Assembly: GCF_003130705.1 (NCBI RefSeq) | Contig: NZ_CP021354.1 | Location: 1,240,001 to 1,304,000, forward strand | DNA: 64,000 nt | Direction: 5' to 3' | Origin: Rhodococcus oxybenzonivorans | GTDB taxonomy: Bacteria > Actinomycetota > Actinomycetes > Mycobacteriales > Mycobacteriaceae | Part shown: piece after piece, positions 43,410 to 52,245 of the stretch | Layout of the letters: the number at the start of each line of letters is the position of its first letter | Numbering within the stretch: the stretch's first letter is position 1 | Translations under genes and position numbers: made by a program | The notes under the pieces: model-generated | Database searches by the model: none | What the model was told of the DNA's origin: nothing | The model's input: only the letters and a program-made list of their open reading frames with translations

Positions 43410-43594
43410 GGCATTGAACCGGTAGTCATGAGCGGCGCTGCCGCCGTACTGTTCTGGAACCTCCAAGCCTAGGTGGCCGTTGGCGTCGGCCTCGAGCCAG
43501 ATCTCGCGTCGATGTAGCGCTGCTCGATGAACTTCTCCTCGTTGGGCACCAGATGACAGTTGACGAACTCGCGTACCAAATCCCGGAACGACCT
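43410..43594 (-). pseudogene. Acyl-CoA dehydrogenase N-terminal fragment, decayed
   Basis: Minus-strand remnants of an acyl-CoA dehydrogenase N-terminus in two frames: SFRDLVREFV ... PNEEKFIEQRYID (43594 to about 43510), then EIWLEADANGHLGLEVPEQYGG ... DYRFNA (43505 to about 43410). A one-base shift separates them, and homology ends abruptly on both sides. No start codon or C-terminus remains. Confidence 0.7.
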
Positions 43595-43778
43595 GCTCGG
43601 CCCGGGCGACCGGCGATGTAGACAGCCTCGCAGCGTCCGCGCTCGCAGCGCGACTTCGAATGCACAGGAGCCTTGGCGGTGATGGCTGACTGTACGAGAC
43701 CGCCGTCCCTTCCGTCGTAGCCATTCACCGCTGCGGTAGAGAACGACAACTATTGCGTCAAAATTGTGAGCATTGCAC

Positions 43779-43807
43779 TTGAACTTGACGCCAGATTCGA
43801 CTATACA
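43779..43807 (+). promoter_or_regulatory. Probable sigma-70-type promoter of the SDR operon
   Basis: TTGAAC (43779-43784), 17-base spacer, TATACA (43802-43807), 46 bases before the GTG of the first SDR gene. AT-rich compared with surroundings. Confidence 0.55.
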
Positions 43808-43852
43808 AAAAGCGACGCGAGTCACAATGCACGGCGAAGGAGAGGGAGCCTC

Positions 43853-44671
43853 GTGAAGGTTGCACGGAAGGTCGCCATCGTGACCGGCGGTGGAAACGGG
43901 ATCGGCGGAGCGATCGCCGAACGTCTCGCCGAACAGGGTGCGCGGGTACTCGTGGCCGATCTCGACCCGAAAGCAGCCACCGCGGTTGCGGACCGCATCA
44001 ATGAACGGCACTCCGGATCGGCTCTCGCGGAAGGTGCGGATATAGCAGATTCCGAGCAGATTCGGCGCGTCATCGAGCGGGCAGAGACCGAATTGGGTCC
44101 GGTCGACCTCTACTTCGCCAACGCCGGCATCGGGGGAGCGCCGGGCCTCGACGCCGACGACGCCAGCTGGGATCGAGCCTTCGACGTCAACGTCCGCGCC
44201 CACATCCGCGCCGCCCAGCAGTTGGTGCCCGGATGGGTCGAGCGCGGTGAGGGCTACTTCGTTACGACGGCGTCTGCGGCGGGCTTGCTTACCCAGATCG
44301 GCTCCGCCACCTACTCGGTCACCAAGCATGCGGCTGTCGCGTTCGCCGAATGGCTGTCGGTGACGTACGGAGACCGAGGAGTCCGGGTGAGCTGCCTGTG
44401 CCCGATGGGCGTGGAGACGAAGTTGATGCGCTCGGGTGAGGGCTCGGGGGATCCGCTCGGCGTTGCGGCCACCCGGGCCGTGATCTCTGCGGGGGACGTG
44501 CTGCAGCCGGCGGAGGTCGCCGACATTGTGCTGGACGCCGTCGACCGCGAAAAGTTCCTGATTTTGCCCCACGAGAGCGTCCTCACCATGTACCGGCAGA
44601 AGAGTTCCGACTACGACCGCTGGCTGCGCGGGATGCGCCGCTACCAGAGCTCGCTGCTGGAACACGCATGA
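43853..44671 (+). CDS. SDR family oxidoreductase
   Basis: A 272-residue classical short-chain dehydrogenase: TGGGNGIG (Rossmann loop) near residue 11, FANAGIGG, Ser in TTASAAGLL, and the YSVTK active-site Tyr/Lys pair. The GTG at 43853 has GGAGAGGGAG upstream; the longer frame from 43766 overlaps the promoter. The substrate is probably a hydroxyacyl-CoA or alcohol, inferred from the operon. It overlaps the next gene by ATGA. Confidence 0.87.
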   Translation: MKVARKVAIVTGGGNGIGGAIAERLAEQGARVLVADLDPKAATAVADRINERHSGSALAEGADIADSEQIRRVIERAETELGPVDLYFANAGIGGAPGLDADDASWDRAFDVNVRAHIRAAQQLVPGWVERGEGYFVTTASAAGLLTQIGSATYSVTKHAAVAFAEWLSVTYGDRGVRVSCLCPMGVETKLMRSGEGSGDPLGVAATRAVISAGDVLQPAEVADIVLDAVDREKFLILPHESVLTMYRQKSSDYDRWLRGMRRYQSSLLEHA

Positions 44672-45483
44672 CGGGTGCGCAACAGGATTTCGTGCTCGCC
44701 GAGCGCCGCGGACCTGTGCTGGTTCTGACGTTCAACCGGCCGTCGAAACTCAACGCCTGGACGAACGAACTCGAGGACCGCTATTTCGACCTGCTCGACG
44801 CCGCCGAAGACGACCCGCACGTGCGTGCTGTCGTCGTGACGGGTGCCGGCCGCGGGTTCTGTGCCGGTGCCGACCTGACGGACCTGCAGGCGGTGGGTGA
44901 TGTCACCGAGCTGCTGGATCGTCGGCCGCGTGACGTGCCGCTGCAGCTCCGCAAGCCGCTCATCGGTGCGGTCAACGGCGTCGCGGCAGGGCTCGGCATG
45001 GTCGAGGCGCTCTATTGCGATGTCCGGTTCGCTTCACCGGCTGCGCGTTTCACCACCGCCTTCGCTCAGCGTGGGCTGATCGCCGAATACGGCATCTCGT
45101 GGATGCTGCCACGGTTGGTCGGACGAAGCCGCGCCGCGGATCTGCTGCTGTCGAGTCGGATGGTCGACGCAGAGGAAGCGTTGCGTATCGGACTGATCGA
45201 TCACCTGATCGTCGACGGAAACGTGCTCGCCGCGGCGGTGGCGTACGCCCAGCAGCTGGCCACGCAGTGCTCACCGACCTCGATGGCCGTGATCAAACAA
45301 CAACTACAGACCGATGCGGACGGCACCTACGCCGACTCCGTGTCCCGCGCGGAAGGTCTGATGTTCGACGCCTTCCGAGGTGAAGACCTCGTCGAGGGCG
45401 TGCAGAGCCACCTCGACAAGCGCACACCCACCTTTCCCTCCCTACCTACGAGGAGTTCCCGTGTCCCTGTTCGACATCTCTGA
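44668..45483 (+). CDS. Enoyl-CoA hydratase/isomerase family protein
   Basis: A 271-residue crotonase-fold protein: [12 protein letters not shown], the oxyanion-hole segment [12 protein letters not shown], and [12 protein letters not shown]. The second half has [18 protein letters not shown]. Probably hydrates or isomerises an enoyl-CoA in this operon. Coupled to the SDR upstream, and the following dehydrogenase starts 23 bases before its stop. Confidence 0.88.
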   Translation: MTGAQQDFVLAERRGPVLVLTFNRPSKLNAWTNELEDRYFDLLDAAEDDPHVRAVVVTGAGRGFCAGADLTDLQAVGDVTELLDRRPRDVPLQLRKPLIGAVNGVAAGLGMVEALYCDVRFASPAARFTTAFAQRGLIAEYGISWMLPRLVGRSRAADLLLSSRMVDAEEALRIGLIDHLIVDGNVLAAAVAYAQQLATQCSPTSMAVIKQQLQTDADGTYADSVSRAEGLMFDAFRGEDLVEGVQSHLDKRTPTFPSLPTRSSRVPVRHL

Positions 45484-46714
45484 CCGCGCGAAGAAGTACC
45501 AGGCCGATCTGCTGGAGTTCATGGACTCCCACGTGTATCCCGCGGAGGCGGTGTACGAAGAGCAGATGCGCGAATCGGGTGATCCGCACTTCCAGCCACC
45601 GATCCTCGAAGAGCTGAAGGTTGAAGCCCGTAGCCGCGGGTTGTGGAACCTCTTCCACCCACACCCCGACTCCGGACCCGGGTTGACGAATCTCGAGTAC
45701 GCGCCGTTGGCGGAGATCATGGGCCGCAGCCACATCGCCTCGGAGGCGTGCAACTGCAACGCCCCGGACACCGGGAACATGGAGGTGCTCGAGCTCTTCG
45801 GTACCGAGGAGCACAAGGAGAAGTATCTGAAGCCGCTTCTCGACGGGACGATGGCGTCCGCGTTCGCGATGACGGAGCCGGCGGTGGCGAGTTCCGATGC
45901 TACCAATGTCGAGCTGTCGATGGTCCGCGACGGCGACGAGTATGTGCTCAACGGTCGGAAGTGGTTCGCGTCCAATGCGTTGCATCGCAACTGCAAGGTA
46001 ATGATCGTGATGGGGAAGACCGATCCGTCGGCGGCGCCGCATCGTCAGCAGTCGATGATGGTGGTTCCGATCGATGCGCCCGGTGTCACGGTGATGCGGG
46101 GTCTGCCGGTGTTCGGATATCAGGACCGCGAGGGGCACGCGGAAATCGACTTTGCCGACGTGCGGGTTCCGGCCAAGGATGTGCTGAAAGGTGAGGGCGA
46201 GGGTTTCGCGATCTCTCAGGCCCGGTTGGGCCCGGGACGCATTCACCACTGCATGCGGGCGATCGGGATGGCCGAGCGGGCGCTCGAGCTGATGTGCCGG
46301 CGGGCGTCGTCGCGGGTGACGTTCGGGAAACCGGTCAGCGAGAACGCCAATATCCAGGACTGGATCGCCGAGGCCCGGATCGAGATCGAGATGATTCGGT
46401 TGCTCACGCTGAAGGCGGCCTACCTGATGGACACCGTCGGGAACAAGGAGGCGCGCATTGAAATCGCGGCGATCAAGGTGGCGGCCCCGAATATTGCGCT
46501 GAAGATCGTAGATCGGGCTATCCAGGTGCACGGCGGCGCCGGGGTGACCGACGACTTCCCGCTTGCCATGGCCTGGGCGCACTTGCGCACGCTGCGCCTG
46601 GCGGACGGTCCCGACGAGGTGCACAAGCGGTCCATCGCCAAGCAGGAACTGCGCCGGTACCGGGATGGCGCGCCCGCGCCCTCGACCAACGGCCACAAGG
46701 TTGCGGTGAGCTGA
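45461..46714 (+). CDS. Acyl-CoA dehydrogenase, ACAD10/11-like
   Basis: A 417-residue flavoprotein. [19 protein letters not shown] and [13 protein letters not shown] are the FAD/acyl-CoA middle-domain motifs; [15 protein letters not shown] and [20 protein letters not shown] are C-terminal, the latter with the Glu position typical of the ACAD10/11 group. GTG 45461 has ACGAGGAG upstream. A separate APH-type kinase gene two genes downstream mirrors the kinase-dehydrogenase fusion of ACAD10/11, which handle 4-hydroxyacyl-CoA phosphates. Confidence 0.88.
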   Translation: MSLFDISDRAKKYQADLLEFMDSHVYPAEAVYEEQMRESGDPHFQPPILEELKVEARSRGLWNLFHPHPDSGPGLTNLEYAPLAEIMGRSHIASEACNCNAPDTGNMEVLELFGTEEHKEKYLKPLLDGTMASAFAMTEPAVASSDATNVELSMVRDGDEYVLNGRKWFASNALHRNCKVMIVMGKTDPSAAPHRQQSMMVVPIDAPGVTVMRGLPVFGYQDREGHAEIDFADVRVPAKDVLKGEGEGFAISQARLGPGRIHHCMRAIGMAERALELMCRRASSRVTFGKPVSENANIQDWIAEARIEIEMIRLLTLKAAYLMDTVGNKEARIEIAAIKVAAPNIALKIVDRAIQVHGGAGVTDDFPLAMAWAHLRTLRLADGPDEVHKRSIAKQELRRYRDGAPAPSTNGHKVAVS

Positions 46715-46715
46715 G

Positions 46716-47498
46716 ATGACCGGACTCGACCTCACCGGGCGCACCGCCATCGTCACCGGCGCGTCCCGCGGAATCGGCCTCGCGGTGGCTGAGGCCATCG
46801 CGGCCGCCGGCGGCAACGTGGTGCTCACCTCCCGGTCCCAGGACTCGGCGGACGCCGCCGCAGCACAGGTCGGAGGAACCGCGATCGGCGTCGCTGCCCA
46901 TGCCGTCGACGAGGACGCGGCCCGGCGGTGTATCGATCTGACGCTCGAGCGATTCGGCAGCGTGGACATCCTGGTCAACAACGCGGGCACCAACCCCGCG
47001 TTCGGGCCGGTGATCGATCAGGACCATGCCCGCTTCGCGAAAACCTTCGACGTGAATCTGTGGGCGCCCGTGCTGTGGACGGGGCTGGCCACGAAGGCAT
47101 GGATGGGTGAGCACGGCGGCGCCGTCGTCAACACCGCCTCCGTCGGCGGGATGGCGTTCGAGGCGAACATCGGCGTGTACAACGCGTCGAAGGCGGCGCT
47201 CATTCACCTCACGAAACAACTGGCACTGGAACTTTCACCGAAGGTGCGGGTCAATGCCGTCGCTCCCGGTGTGGTGCGGACCAAGCTCGCCGAAGCGTTG
47301 TGGAAGGAACACGAGCAGACGGTGTCCGCGTCCACAGCCCTCGGACGCATCGGTGAACCCGAAGACGTCGCCTCGGCGGTCGCGTTCCTCGTCTCCGACG
47401 CCGCCAGCTGGATCACCGGCGAAACTCTGGTCATCGACGGCGGGCAGGTGCTCGGTGACGTTCTTCCCTTCCGGCAGGGGGTCCAGCTCGGTGTCTAG
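46716..47498 (+). CDS. SDR family oxidoreductase
   Basis: A 260-residue SDR of the FabG-like group: TGASRGIG near residue 14, [10 protein letters not shown], Ser in NTASVGG, and the YNASK catalytic pair. It starts 1 base after the dehydrogenase stop and its 3' end overlaps the kinase gene by 8 bases. Part of the five-gene acyl-CoA operon; the exact substrate is unknown. Confidence 0.87.
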   Translation: MTGLDLTGRTAIVTGASRGIGLAVAEAIAAAGGNVVLTSRSQDSADAAAAQVGGTAIGVAAHAVDEDAARRCIDLTLERFGSVDILVNNAGTNPAFGPVIDQDHARFAKTFDVNLWAPVLWTGLATKAWMGEHGGAVVNTASVGGMAFEANIGVYNASKAALIHLTKQLALELSPKVRVNAVAPGVVRTKLAEALWKEHEQTVSASTALGRIGEPEDVASAVAFLVSDAASWITGETLVIDGGQVLGDVLPFRQGVQLGV

Positions 47499-48525
47499 CG
47501 TGGGTATCGTCGGAATCGACACCGTCGCCGTGGCCCGATGGTTGCACACCATCGGCGTCGATTACACGGGCACACTGACTTTCGACCGGATCGGTCTCGG
47601 TCAGTCGAACCTCACCTACCTTGTTCGCGACAGCGTCGGTGGGCGGTGGGTGCTGCGGCGCCCACCGCTGGGGCACCTTCTCGCGTCGGCACACGACGTG
47701 GCCCGTGAGGCCCGAATACTCTCCGCACTGCAGGACACCGCGGTGCCGACCCCGCGGGTGTTCGGCTTCACCGAAGACCCGGCGGTCACCGACGTGCCGC
47801 TGCTGCTGATGGAGTTCGTCGAGGGGCAGGTGGTCGACCGGATGTCGGTGGCGCAGGCGCTGACACCCGAGCGACGGCGGGCGATCGGCCTGTCCCTACC
47901 CCGCACGCTCGCAAAGATTCATGCGGTCGACCTCGAGCAGACCGGGCTGATCGATCTGGCCAGCCACAAGCCGTATGCGCAGCGTCAACTCAAACGGTGG
48001 GCGGGGCAGTGGGAGCAGTCGAAGACCCGCGAGTTGCCCGCCCTCGACGATCTGACGCGTCGGCTCGTCGAGTCGGTGCCCGAACAACACGAGCTGACAT
48101 TGGTGCACGGGGATTTTCATCTCCGCAACGTCATCACGTCCACTGACACCGGCGAAGTCACCGCGGCACTTGACTGGGAATTGTGCACCCTGGGCGATCC
48201 ACTCGCCGATCTCGGCAGTCTGCTCGCCTACTGGCCGGAGCCCGGCGAGACGTTCGGTGGTGAATTCCCGGCTTCGACCCTCGACGGCTTTCCCGACCGA
48301 GCCGAGATCGCCCAGGTGTATTTCGACGAGACGGGGCGCGACCCGGAGGCGCTCGGATTCTGGCATGTTCTGGGTCTGTGGAAGGTCGCGGTCATCGCCG
48401 AGGGTGTCATGCGCCGGGCGCGAGATGAACCGCAGAACAAAGCAGCAGCAGGAACGCCGACGGTGGAGCGTATCGACGCGCTCGTGGAAAAGGCGTGCGA
48501 CATCGCCTCCCGAGCCGAAATCTGA
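47491..48525 (+). CDS. APH-family phosphotransferase (ACAD10/11 kinase-like)
   Basis: A 344-residue aminoglycoside-phosphotransferase-fold kinase: [11 protein letters not shown] (nucleotide loop), [19 protein letters not shown] with the ATP-binding Lys replaced by Arg as in this subgroup, [12 protein letters not shown] (catalytic Asp) and [17 protein letters not shown] (metal Asp). The subgroup corresponds to the kinase domain of mammalian ACAD10/11 and to LvaA of levulinate catabolism, which phosphorylate 4-hydroxyacyl-CoAs. The GTG at 47491 overlaps the SDR stop region. Confidence 0.85.
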   Translation: MSSVGIVGIDTVAVARWLHTIGVDYTGTLTFDRIGLGQSNLTYLVRDSVGGRWVLRRPPLGHLLASAHDVAREARILSALQDTAVPTPRVFGFTEDPAVTDVPLLLMEFVEGQVVDRMSVAQALTPERRRAIGLSLPRTLAKIHAVDLEQTGLIDLASHKPYAQRQLKRWAGQWEQSKTRELPALDDLTRRLVESVPEQHELTLVHGDFHLRNVITSTDTGEVTAALDWELCTLGDPLADLGSLLAYWPEPGETFGGEFPASTLDGFPDRAEIAQVYFDETGRDPEALGFWHVLGLWKVAVIAEGVMRRARDEPQNKAAAGTPTVERIDALVEKACDIASRAEI

Positions 48526-48690
48526 CTCGGGTTCTGGGCTGGCGAGTGATGATTACCAAGACCACACAGTTGGTCAGCGGCGTTCTCGGACACGCGCGGT
48601 TTCACCTGTAGCAGAACATATTTCCGCTTCACCTCAACAGGTTTGAGGCAACACTCGGATGCTAGCCGTCGAGGTTGAGCGGGAGACCGC

Positions 48691-48734
48691 CGAATGGAGT
48701 CGGTCCACTGTTCAACACGGACAGACTCCATTCG
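48691..48734. repeat. 11-bp inverted repeat after the acyl-CoA operon
   Basis: CGAATGGAGTC (48691-48701) and its exact complement (48724-48734), with an inner GGTCC/GGAC extension. It lies about 165 bases past the kinase stop in otherwise gene-free, decayed DNA. It could be an operon-end hairpin or an insertion-sequence end. Confidence 0.5.
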
Positions 48735-48889
48735 TCAATCGATTAATTCCCCCGAACGACATCGAGGCCGCGGATACGAATGGGAATTCCACGTCGAAAA
48801 CGCGCCGGCGGAGACCTGGAGTGGCTGGCGCGCGCTCTGGCCTGGCTGGCGCGGCGCCAGCTCGACCAGTGCCAGACATGTACGAGGGC

Positions 48890-49188
48890 GTGTTCGACCG
48901 GACAGGAGACGCGGCCCCAAACAATCGCCGTATCTCGTTGATTGTCAGAGGTATTAGATCTCGGGTACCGGCTGGAACTCCCCTCTTTGAGCGCCGCGGC
49001 GCAGGATGGTCAGGAAGGCGGCCGCGGCCATCGACAGGGTGATGTGCCGGTACCAGGCCGGGCACCCGCGCACCTGGTAGTGGTCGGTCGAGTCCGGTCT
49101 CGTTCTTGGTGGTTTGAAAACACTCCTCGATCGCCCAGCGACTTCCGGCCACCCGGCCAAGCTCGACGGGTTCGGTGTCGGCGGGCAA
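48890..49188 (-). mobile_element. IS701-type transposase C-terminal remnant
   Basis: Minus-strand fragments of an IS701-family transposase C-terminus: VAGSRWAIEECFQTTKNETG in one frame, then DHYQVRGCPAWYRHITLSMA in the next, then GVPAGTRDLIPLTINEIRRL back in the first. At least two frameshifts, no N-terminus. A dead insertion-sequence relic separating two catabolic operons. Confidence 0.75.
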
Positions 49189-49460
49189 CTCGAGGCAACA
49201 ACAACCTGCTGATCATCGGCGGCGCACTGGTCGGCTCCTCCGTTGCCTACCTGTCCTACATCATGTGCAAGGGGGATGAACCGCTCCTTCATTTCGGTTA
49301 TCACCGGCGGGTTCGACATTGCGGCTGGACCGGTCGACGACACCGACTACGGCGAGCACCGCGAGATCCAGGCGGACGCCACCGCCGGGCTGCTCTCCGG
49401 CGCAGGTCTCGCCAGCTTCGGTGACAGCCGTTCTCGAATCCTGCAGTCCAGCAGCACGTG
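49189..49460. other. Decayed intergenic DNA
   Basis: No intact gene. A plus-strand stretch reading LIIGGALVGSSVAYLSYIMC (about 49207-49266) looks like a membrane or nucleotide-binding fragment but has no start or continuation. Together with 48526-48889 this forms a nearly 1-kb scar around the transposase relic. Confidence 0.5.
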
Positions 49461-50099
49461 TCAAGAAGGCTCGTCGAGGGGTTGCCGGTCGGCACACCCG
49501 ACCATTCGAAGGGCAAGTTCGACGTAGCGAGCCGCGATAATGCGTGGGTCGGAGTAGGCGCGGGAGGGGAACCACCTGCTGACATCGACACCGAGGGACG
49601 TGATTGCCAGCGCGGCGGCCTCGATGTCGAATGGGTGAAAGTCGCCTGCCGTTGCGCCGGCTTCGATGATCCGCTTGAACACCTTCGTGGTGGACCGGCG
49701 GATGTCCGCAATGATTGCAAAGTGCACAGGCGAGAGCGAACGTAGTTCGTACTGCGCGACCCGGGCGCTCGCGCGGTTGTCGGCGTGCCAGATCACGTAG
49801 GCCGTCACGGTCGACGTCAGCCGGTCGGGCGCCGCGACGTCGGGACTATCAGCGGCGGTGATGGCCGCCAGTACCGAATGGTGGCCCTCGAGGCTGATGG
49901 CGTAGAGAAGGGATTCCTTGGTTTTGTAGTGCGGGTATACGGCTCCTGGGCTCATGTCGAGGCTGGCGGCGATCTCCCGGGTAGTGGCGGCGCCGTACCC
50001 CTTGGCGGCGAACACCTCGATGGCCGCGGCGCGTATCCGCGCAGCGGCTTTCGAGGTCCCCAGTTCGCTGATCGCTCCGGTTAGTGGTGCGTCCGTCAC
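49461..50099 (-). CDS. TetR family regulator of the thiolase operon
   Basis: A 212-residue TetR protein with ARIRAAAIEVFAAKGYGAAT ... IAASLDMSPGAVYPHYKTKESLL. The GTG at 50099 has GAGAGG upstream; the longer frame would run into the operator. Divergent from the thiolase operon across a 146-base region holding a 14-bp-arm palindrome. Probably represses that operon and itself, releasing with an acyl-CoA-type ligand (inference). Confidence 0.87.
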   Translation of the reverse strand: MTDAPLTGAISELGTSKAAARIRAAAIEVFAAKGYGAATTREIAASLDMSPGAVYPHYKTKESLLYAISLEGHHSVLAAITAADSPDVAAPDRLTSTVTAYVIWHADNRASARVAQYELRSLSPVHFAIIADIRRSTTKVFKRIIEAGATAGDFHPFDIEAAALAITSLGVDVSRWFPSRAYSDPRIIAARYVELALRMVGCADRQPLDEPS

Positions 50100-50152
50100 A
50101 CTGTTGCCTCTCGGTTGGCAGGGGTTGACAGGTCTCCTGCGACACCTCAGTA

Positions 50153-50185
50153 TATGCAGACGCATAGTAAATATGCGGTTGCATA
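50153..50185. promoter_or_regulatory. Palindromic operator between TetR and thiolase genes
   Basis: TATGCAGACGCATA (50153-50166) and TATGCGGTTGCATA (50172-50185) pair at 12 of 14 positions around gtaaa. Each arm is itself partly symmetric (TATGC..GCATA), so the site could hold two repressor dimers. Confidence 0.75.
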
Positions 50186-50245
50186 TTTTTGGCTGCATAG
50201 CTTTCCCATCACCGTCGCCAGACGACCCGCACCCAGGAGTTCCGC

Positions 50246-51463
50246 ATGCCCGAGGCTGTCATCGTTTCCATCGCCCGTTCTCCGATCGGTCGTGCCATGA
50301 AGGGGTCGCTCAAGGGCATGCGCCCGGACGACCTGGCCGCGCAGATGGTGCAGGCGGCCCTGGAGAAGGTGCCCGCCCTCGATCCCACCGACATCAACGA
50401 CCTGATTCTGGGGTGCGGGCTGCCCGGCGGCGAGCAGGGCTTCAACATGGGCCGCAACGTCGCCGTCCAGTTGGGCTACGACTTCATTCCCGGCACCACC
50501 ATCACCCGCTACTGTTCCTCGTCGCTGCAGACCACCCGCATGGCATTGCACGCGATCAAGGCCGGTGAGGGTGATGTGTTCATCTCCGCCGGTGTGGAGA
50601 CGGTGTCCCGGTTCATCAAGGGCAGCTCCGACTCGCTGCCCGACACCCAGAACCCGCTCTACGCCGACGCCCAGGCCCGCACCGAGAAGCTCGCCCAGGG
50701 CGGCCAGCAGTGGGTCGACCCCCGCGAGGAAGGGCTCGTCCCGGACACCTACATCGCGATGGGCCAGACCGCCGAGAACGTCGCCCAGATCACCGGCATC
50801 ACCCGCGAGGAGCAGGACCGGTGGGCGGTGCGCTCGCAGAACCGCGCCGAGGAGGCCATCAACAGCGGCTTCTTCGAGCGGGAGATCACCCCGGTCACGT
50901 TGCCCGACGGCACCGTCGTGTCGAAGGACGACGGCCCCCGCGCCGGCACCACCTACGAGGCCGTGTCGCAGCTCAAGCCGGTGTTCCGGCCGGACGGCAC
51001 CGTGACCGCCGGTAACGCGTGCCCGCTCAACGACGGCGCCGCCGCCCTGGTGATCATGTCCGACACCAAGGCCAAGGAGCTGGGGTTGACCCCGCTCGCC
51101 CGGATCGTGTCGACCGGGGTGTCCGGTTTGTCGCCGGAAATCATGGGGTTGGGTCCGATCGAGGCCACCAAGCGGGCCCTGGCCATCGCCGGGATGGGTA
51201 TCTCCGATATCGACCTGTTCGAGATCAACGAGGCGTTCGCGGTGCAGGTCCTCGGGTCGGCGCGGGAACTCGGCATCGACGAGGACAAGCTGAACGTCTC
51301 CGGCGGTGCGATCGCTCTCGGTCACCCGTTCGGCATGACCGGTGCCCGGATCACCGCGACTCTGCTCAACAACCTGACCACCCAGGACAAGCAGTTCGGC
51401 GTCGAAACCATGTGCGTCGGCGGCGGTATGGGCATGGCCATGGTCCTCGAACGCCTCAGCTGA
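50246..51463 (+). CDS. Acetyl-CoA C-acyltransferase (thiolase)
   Basis: A 405-residue degradative thiolase. The acyl-carrying Cys is in TRYCSSSLQTTRMALHAI (near residue 91), the His in GGAIALGHPFGMTGAR, and the second catalytic Cys in MCVGGGMGMAMV. NEAFAVQVL is the conserved NEAF loop. It cleaves 3-ketoacyl-CoA in beta-oxidation. First gene of a five-gene operon (thiolase, SDR, dehydrogenase, SDR, MaoC). Confidence 0.94.
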   Translation: MPEAVIVSIARSPIGRAMKGSLKGMRPDDLAAQMVQAALEKVPALDPTDINDLILGCGLPGGEQGFNMGRNVAVQLGYDFIPGTTITRYCSSSLQTTRMALHAIKAGEGDVFISAGVETVSRFIKGSSDSLPDTQNPLYADAQARTEKLAQGGQQWVDPREEGLVPDTYIAMGQTAENVAQITGITREEQDRWAVRSQNRAEEAINSGFFEREITPVTLPDGTVVSKDDGPRAGTTYEAVSQLKPVFRPDGTVTAGNACPLNDGAAALVIMSDTKAKELGLTPLARIVSTGVSGLSPEIMGLGPIEATKRALAIAGMGISDIDLFEINEAFAVQVLGSARELGIDEDKLNVSGGAIALGHPFGMTGARITATLLNNLTTQDKQFGVETMCVGGGMGMAMVLERLS

Positions 51464-51483
51464 GTAGAAAGACAGGAAACACG

Positions 51484-52215
51484 ATGGGCAACATCACGTA
51501 CGACTTCACCGGCAAATCGGTCATCGTCACCGGCGCCGCCCGCGGCATCGGGCAGGCCCTGGCCCGCCACTTCGCCGAGGCAAAGGCGACAGTGTTCATG
51601 GTGGACTTCGACAAGGACGAACTCGACAAGGCCGCGCGCGAAATCGGAGCCATCGGCATCCCCGCCGACGTCAGCGACACCGGTGACGTCGAGAACGTTG
51701 TCTCTACCGTGATCGCCGAGACCGGGCGGGTGGACATTCTGATCAACAATGCCGGGATCCTGCGCGACAAGGTGCTGTGGAAGCTGACCGACGAGGACTG
51801 GGACCAGGTCCTCGATGTCCACGCGGGCGGCACGTTTCGGTTCACCCGCGCCTGTGTTCCGCATTTCCGGAGCCAGGAATTCGGGCGGGTCGTCAACATC
51901 ACCTCCTACACCGGGCTGCACGGTAACCGCGGGCAGGCCAACTACGCCACCGCCAAGGCCGGGATCATCGGGTTCACCAAGACCGCCGCGAAAGAGCTCG
52001 CTGCTTTCGGGGTCACAGTAAATGCGATCTCCCCGAATGCTGCGACCCGGATGACCGCCTCCATTCCGAAGGAGAAGATCGCCGAGGTCACCGGTCCGAT
52101 CTCGCGGTTCGCTGATCCCGCCGAGATGGCCGACGCCATCTGCTTCCTCGCGTCGGAGGAAGCCGGCTACGTCACCGGCGTCGTCCTTCCGGTCGACGGC
52201 GGCATCTCCATCTGA
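51484..52215 (+). CDS. SDR family 3-hydroxyacyl-CoA dehydrogenase-like
   Basis: A 243-residue SDR: VTGAARGIG near residue 16, NNAGILRDK, Ser in NITSYTGL, and YATAK catalytic pair. The LRDKVLWKLTDEDWDQVLDVH region resembles the dehydrogenase part of MFE-2-type hydroxyacyl-CoA enzymes. It lies 20 bases after the thiolase. Likely oxidises the 3-hydroxyacyl-CoA for it, with the MaoC hydratase two genes later. Confidence 0.87.
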   Translation: MGNITYDFTGKSVIVTGAARGIGQALARHFAEAKATVFMVDFDKDELDKAAREIGAIGIPADVSDTGDVENVVSTVIAETGRVDILINNAGILRDKVLWKLTDEDWDQVLDVHAGGTFRFTRACVPHFRSQEFGRVVNITSYTGLHGNRGQANYATAKAGIIGFTKTAAKELAAFGVTVNAISPNAATRMTASIPKEKIAEVTGPISRFADPAEMADAICFLASEEAGYVTGVVLPVDGGISI

Positions 52216-52245
52216 GCGAGCCCACCTTGAACGGAACTGATTCTC

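Noticed and set aside
49200..49424. Plus-strand membrane-protein gene (LIIGGALVGSSVAYLSY region)
   Set aside because: No ribosome site or family continuation, and it lies antisense to a decayed transposase region.
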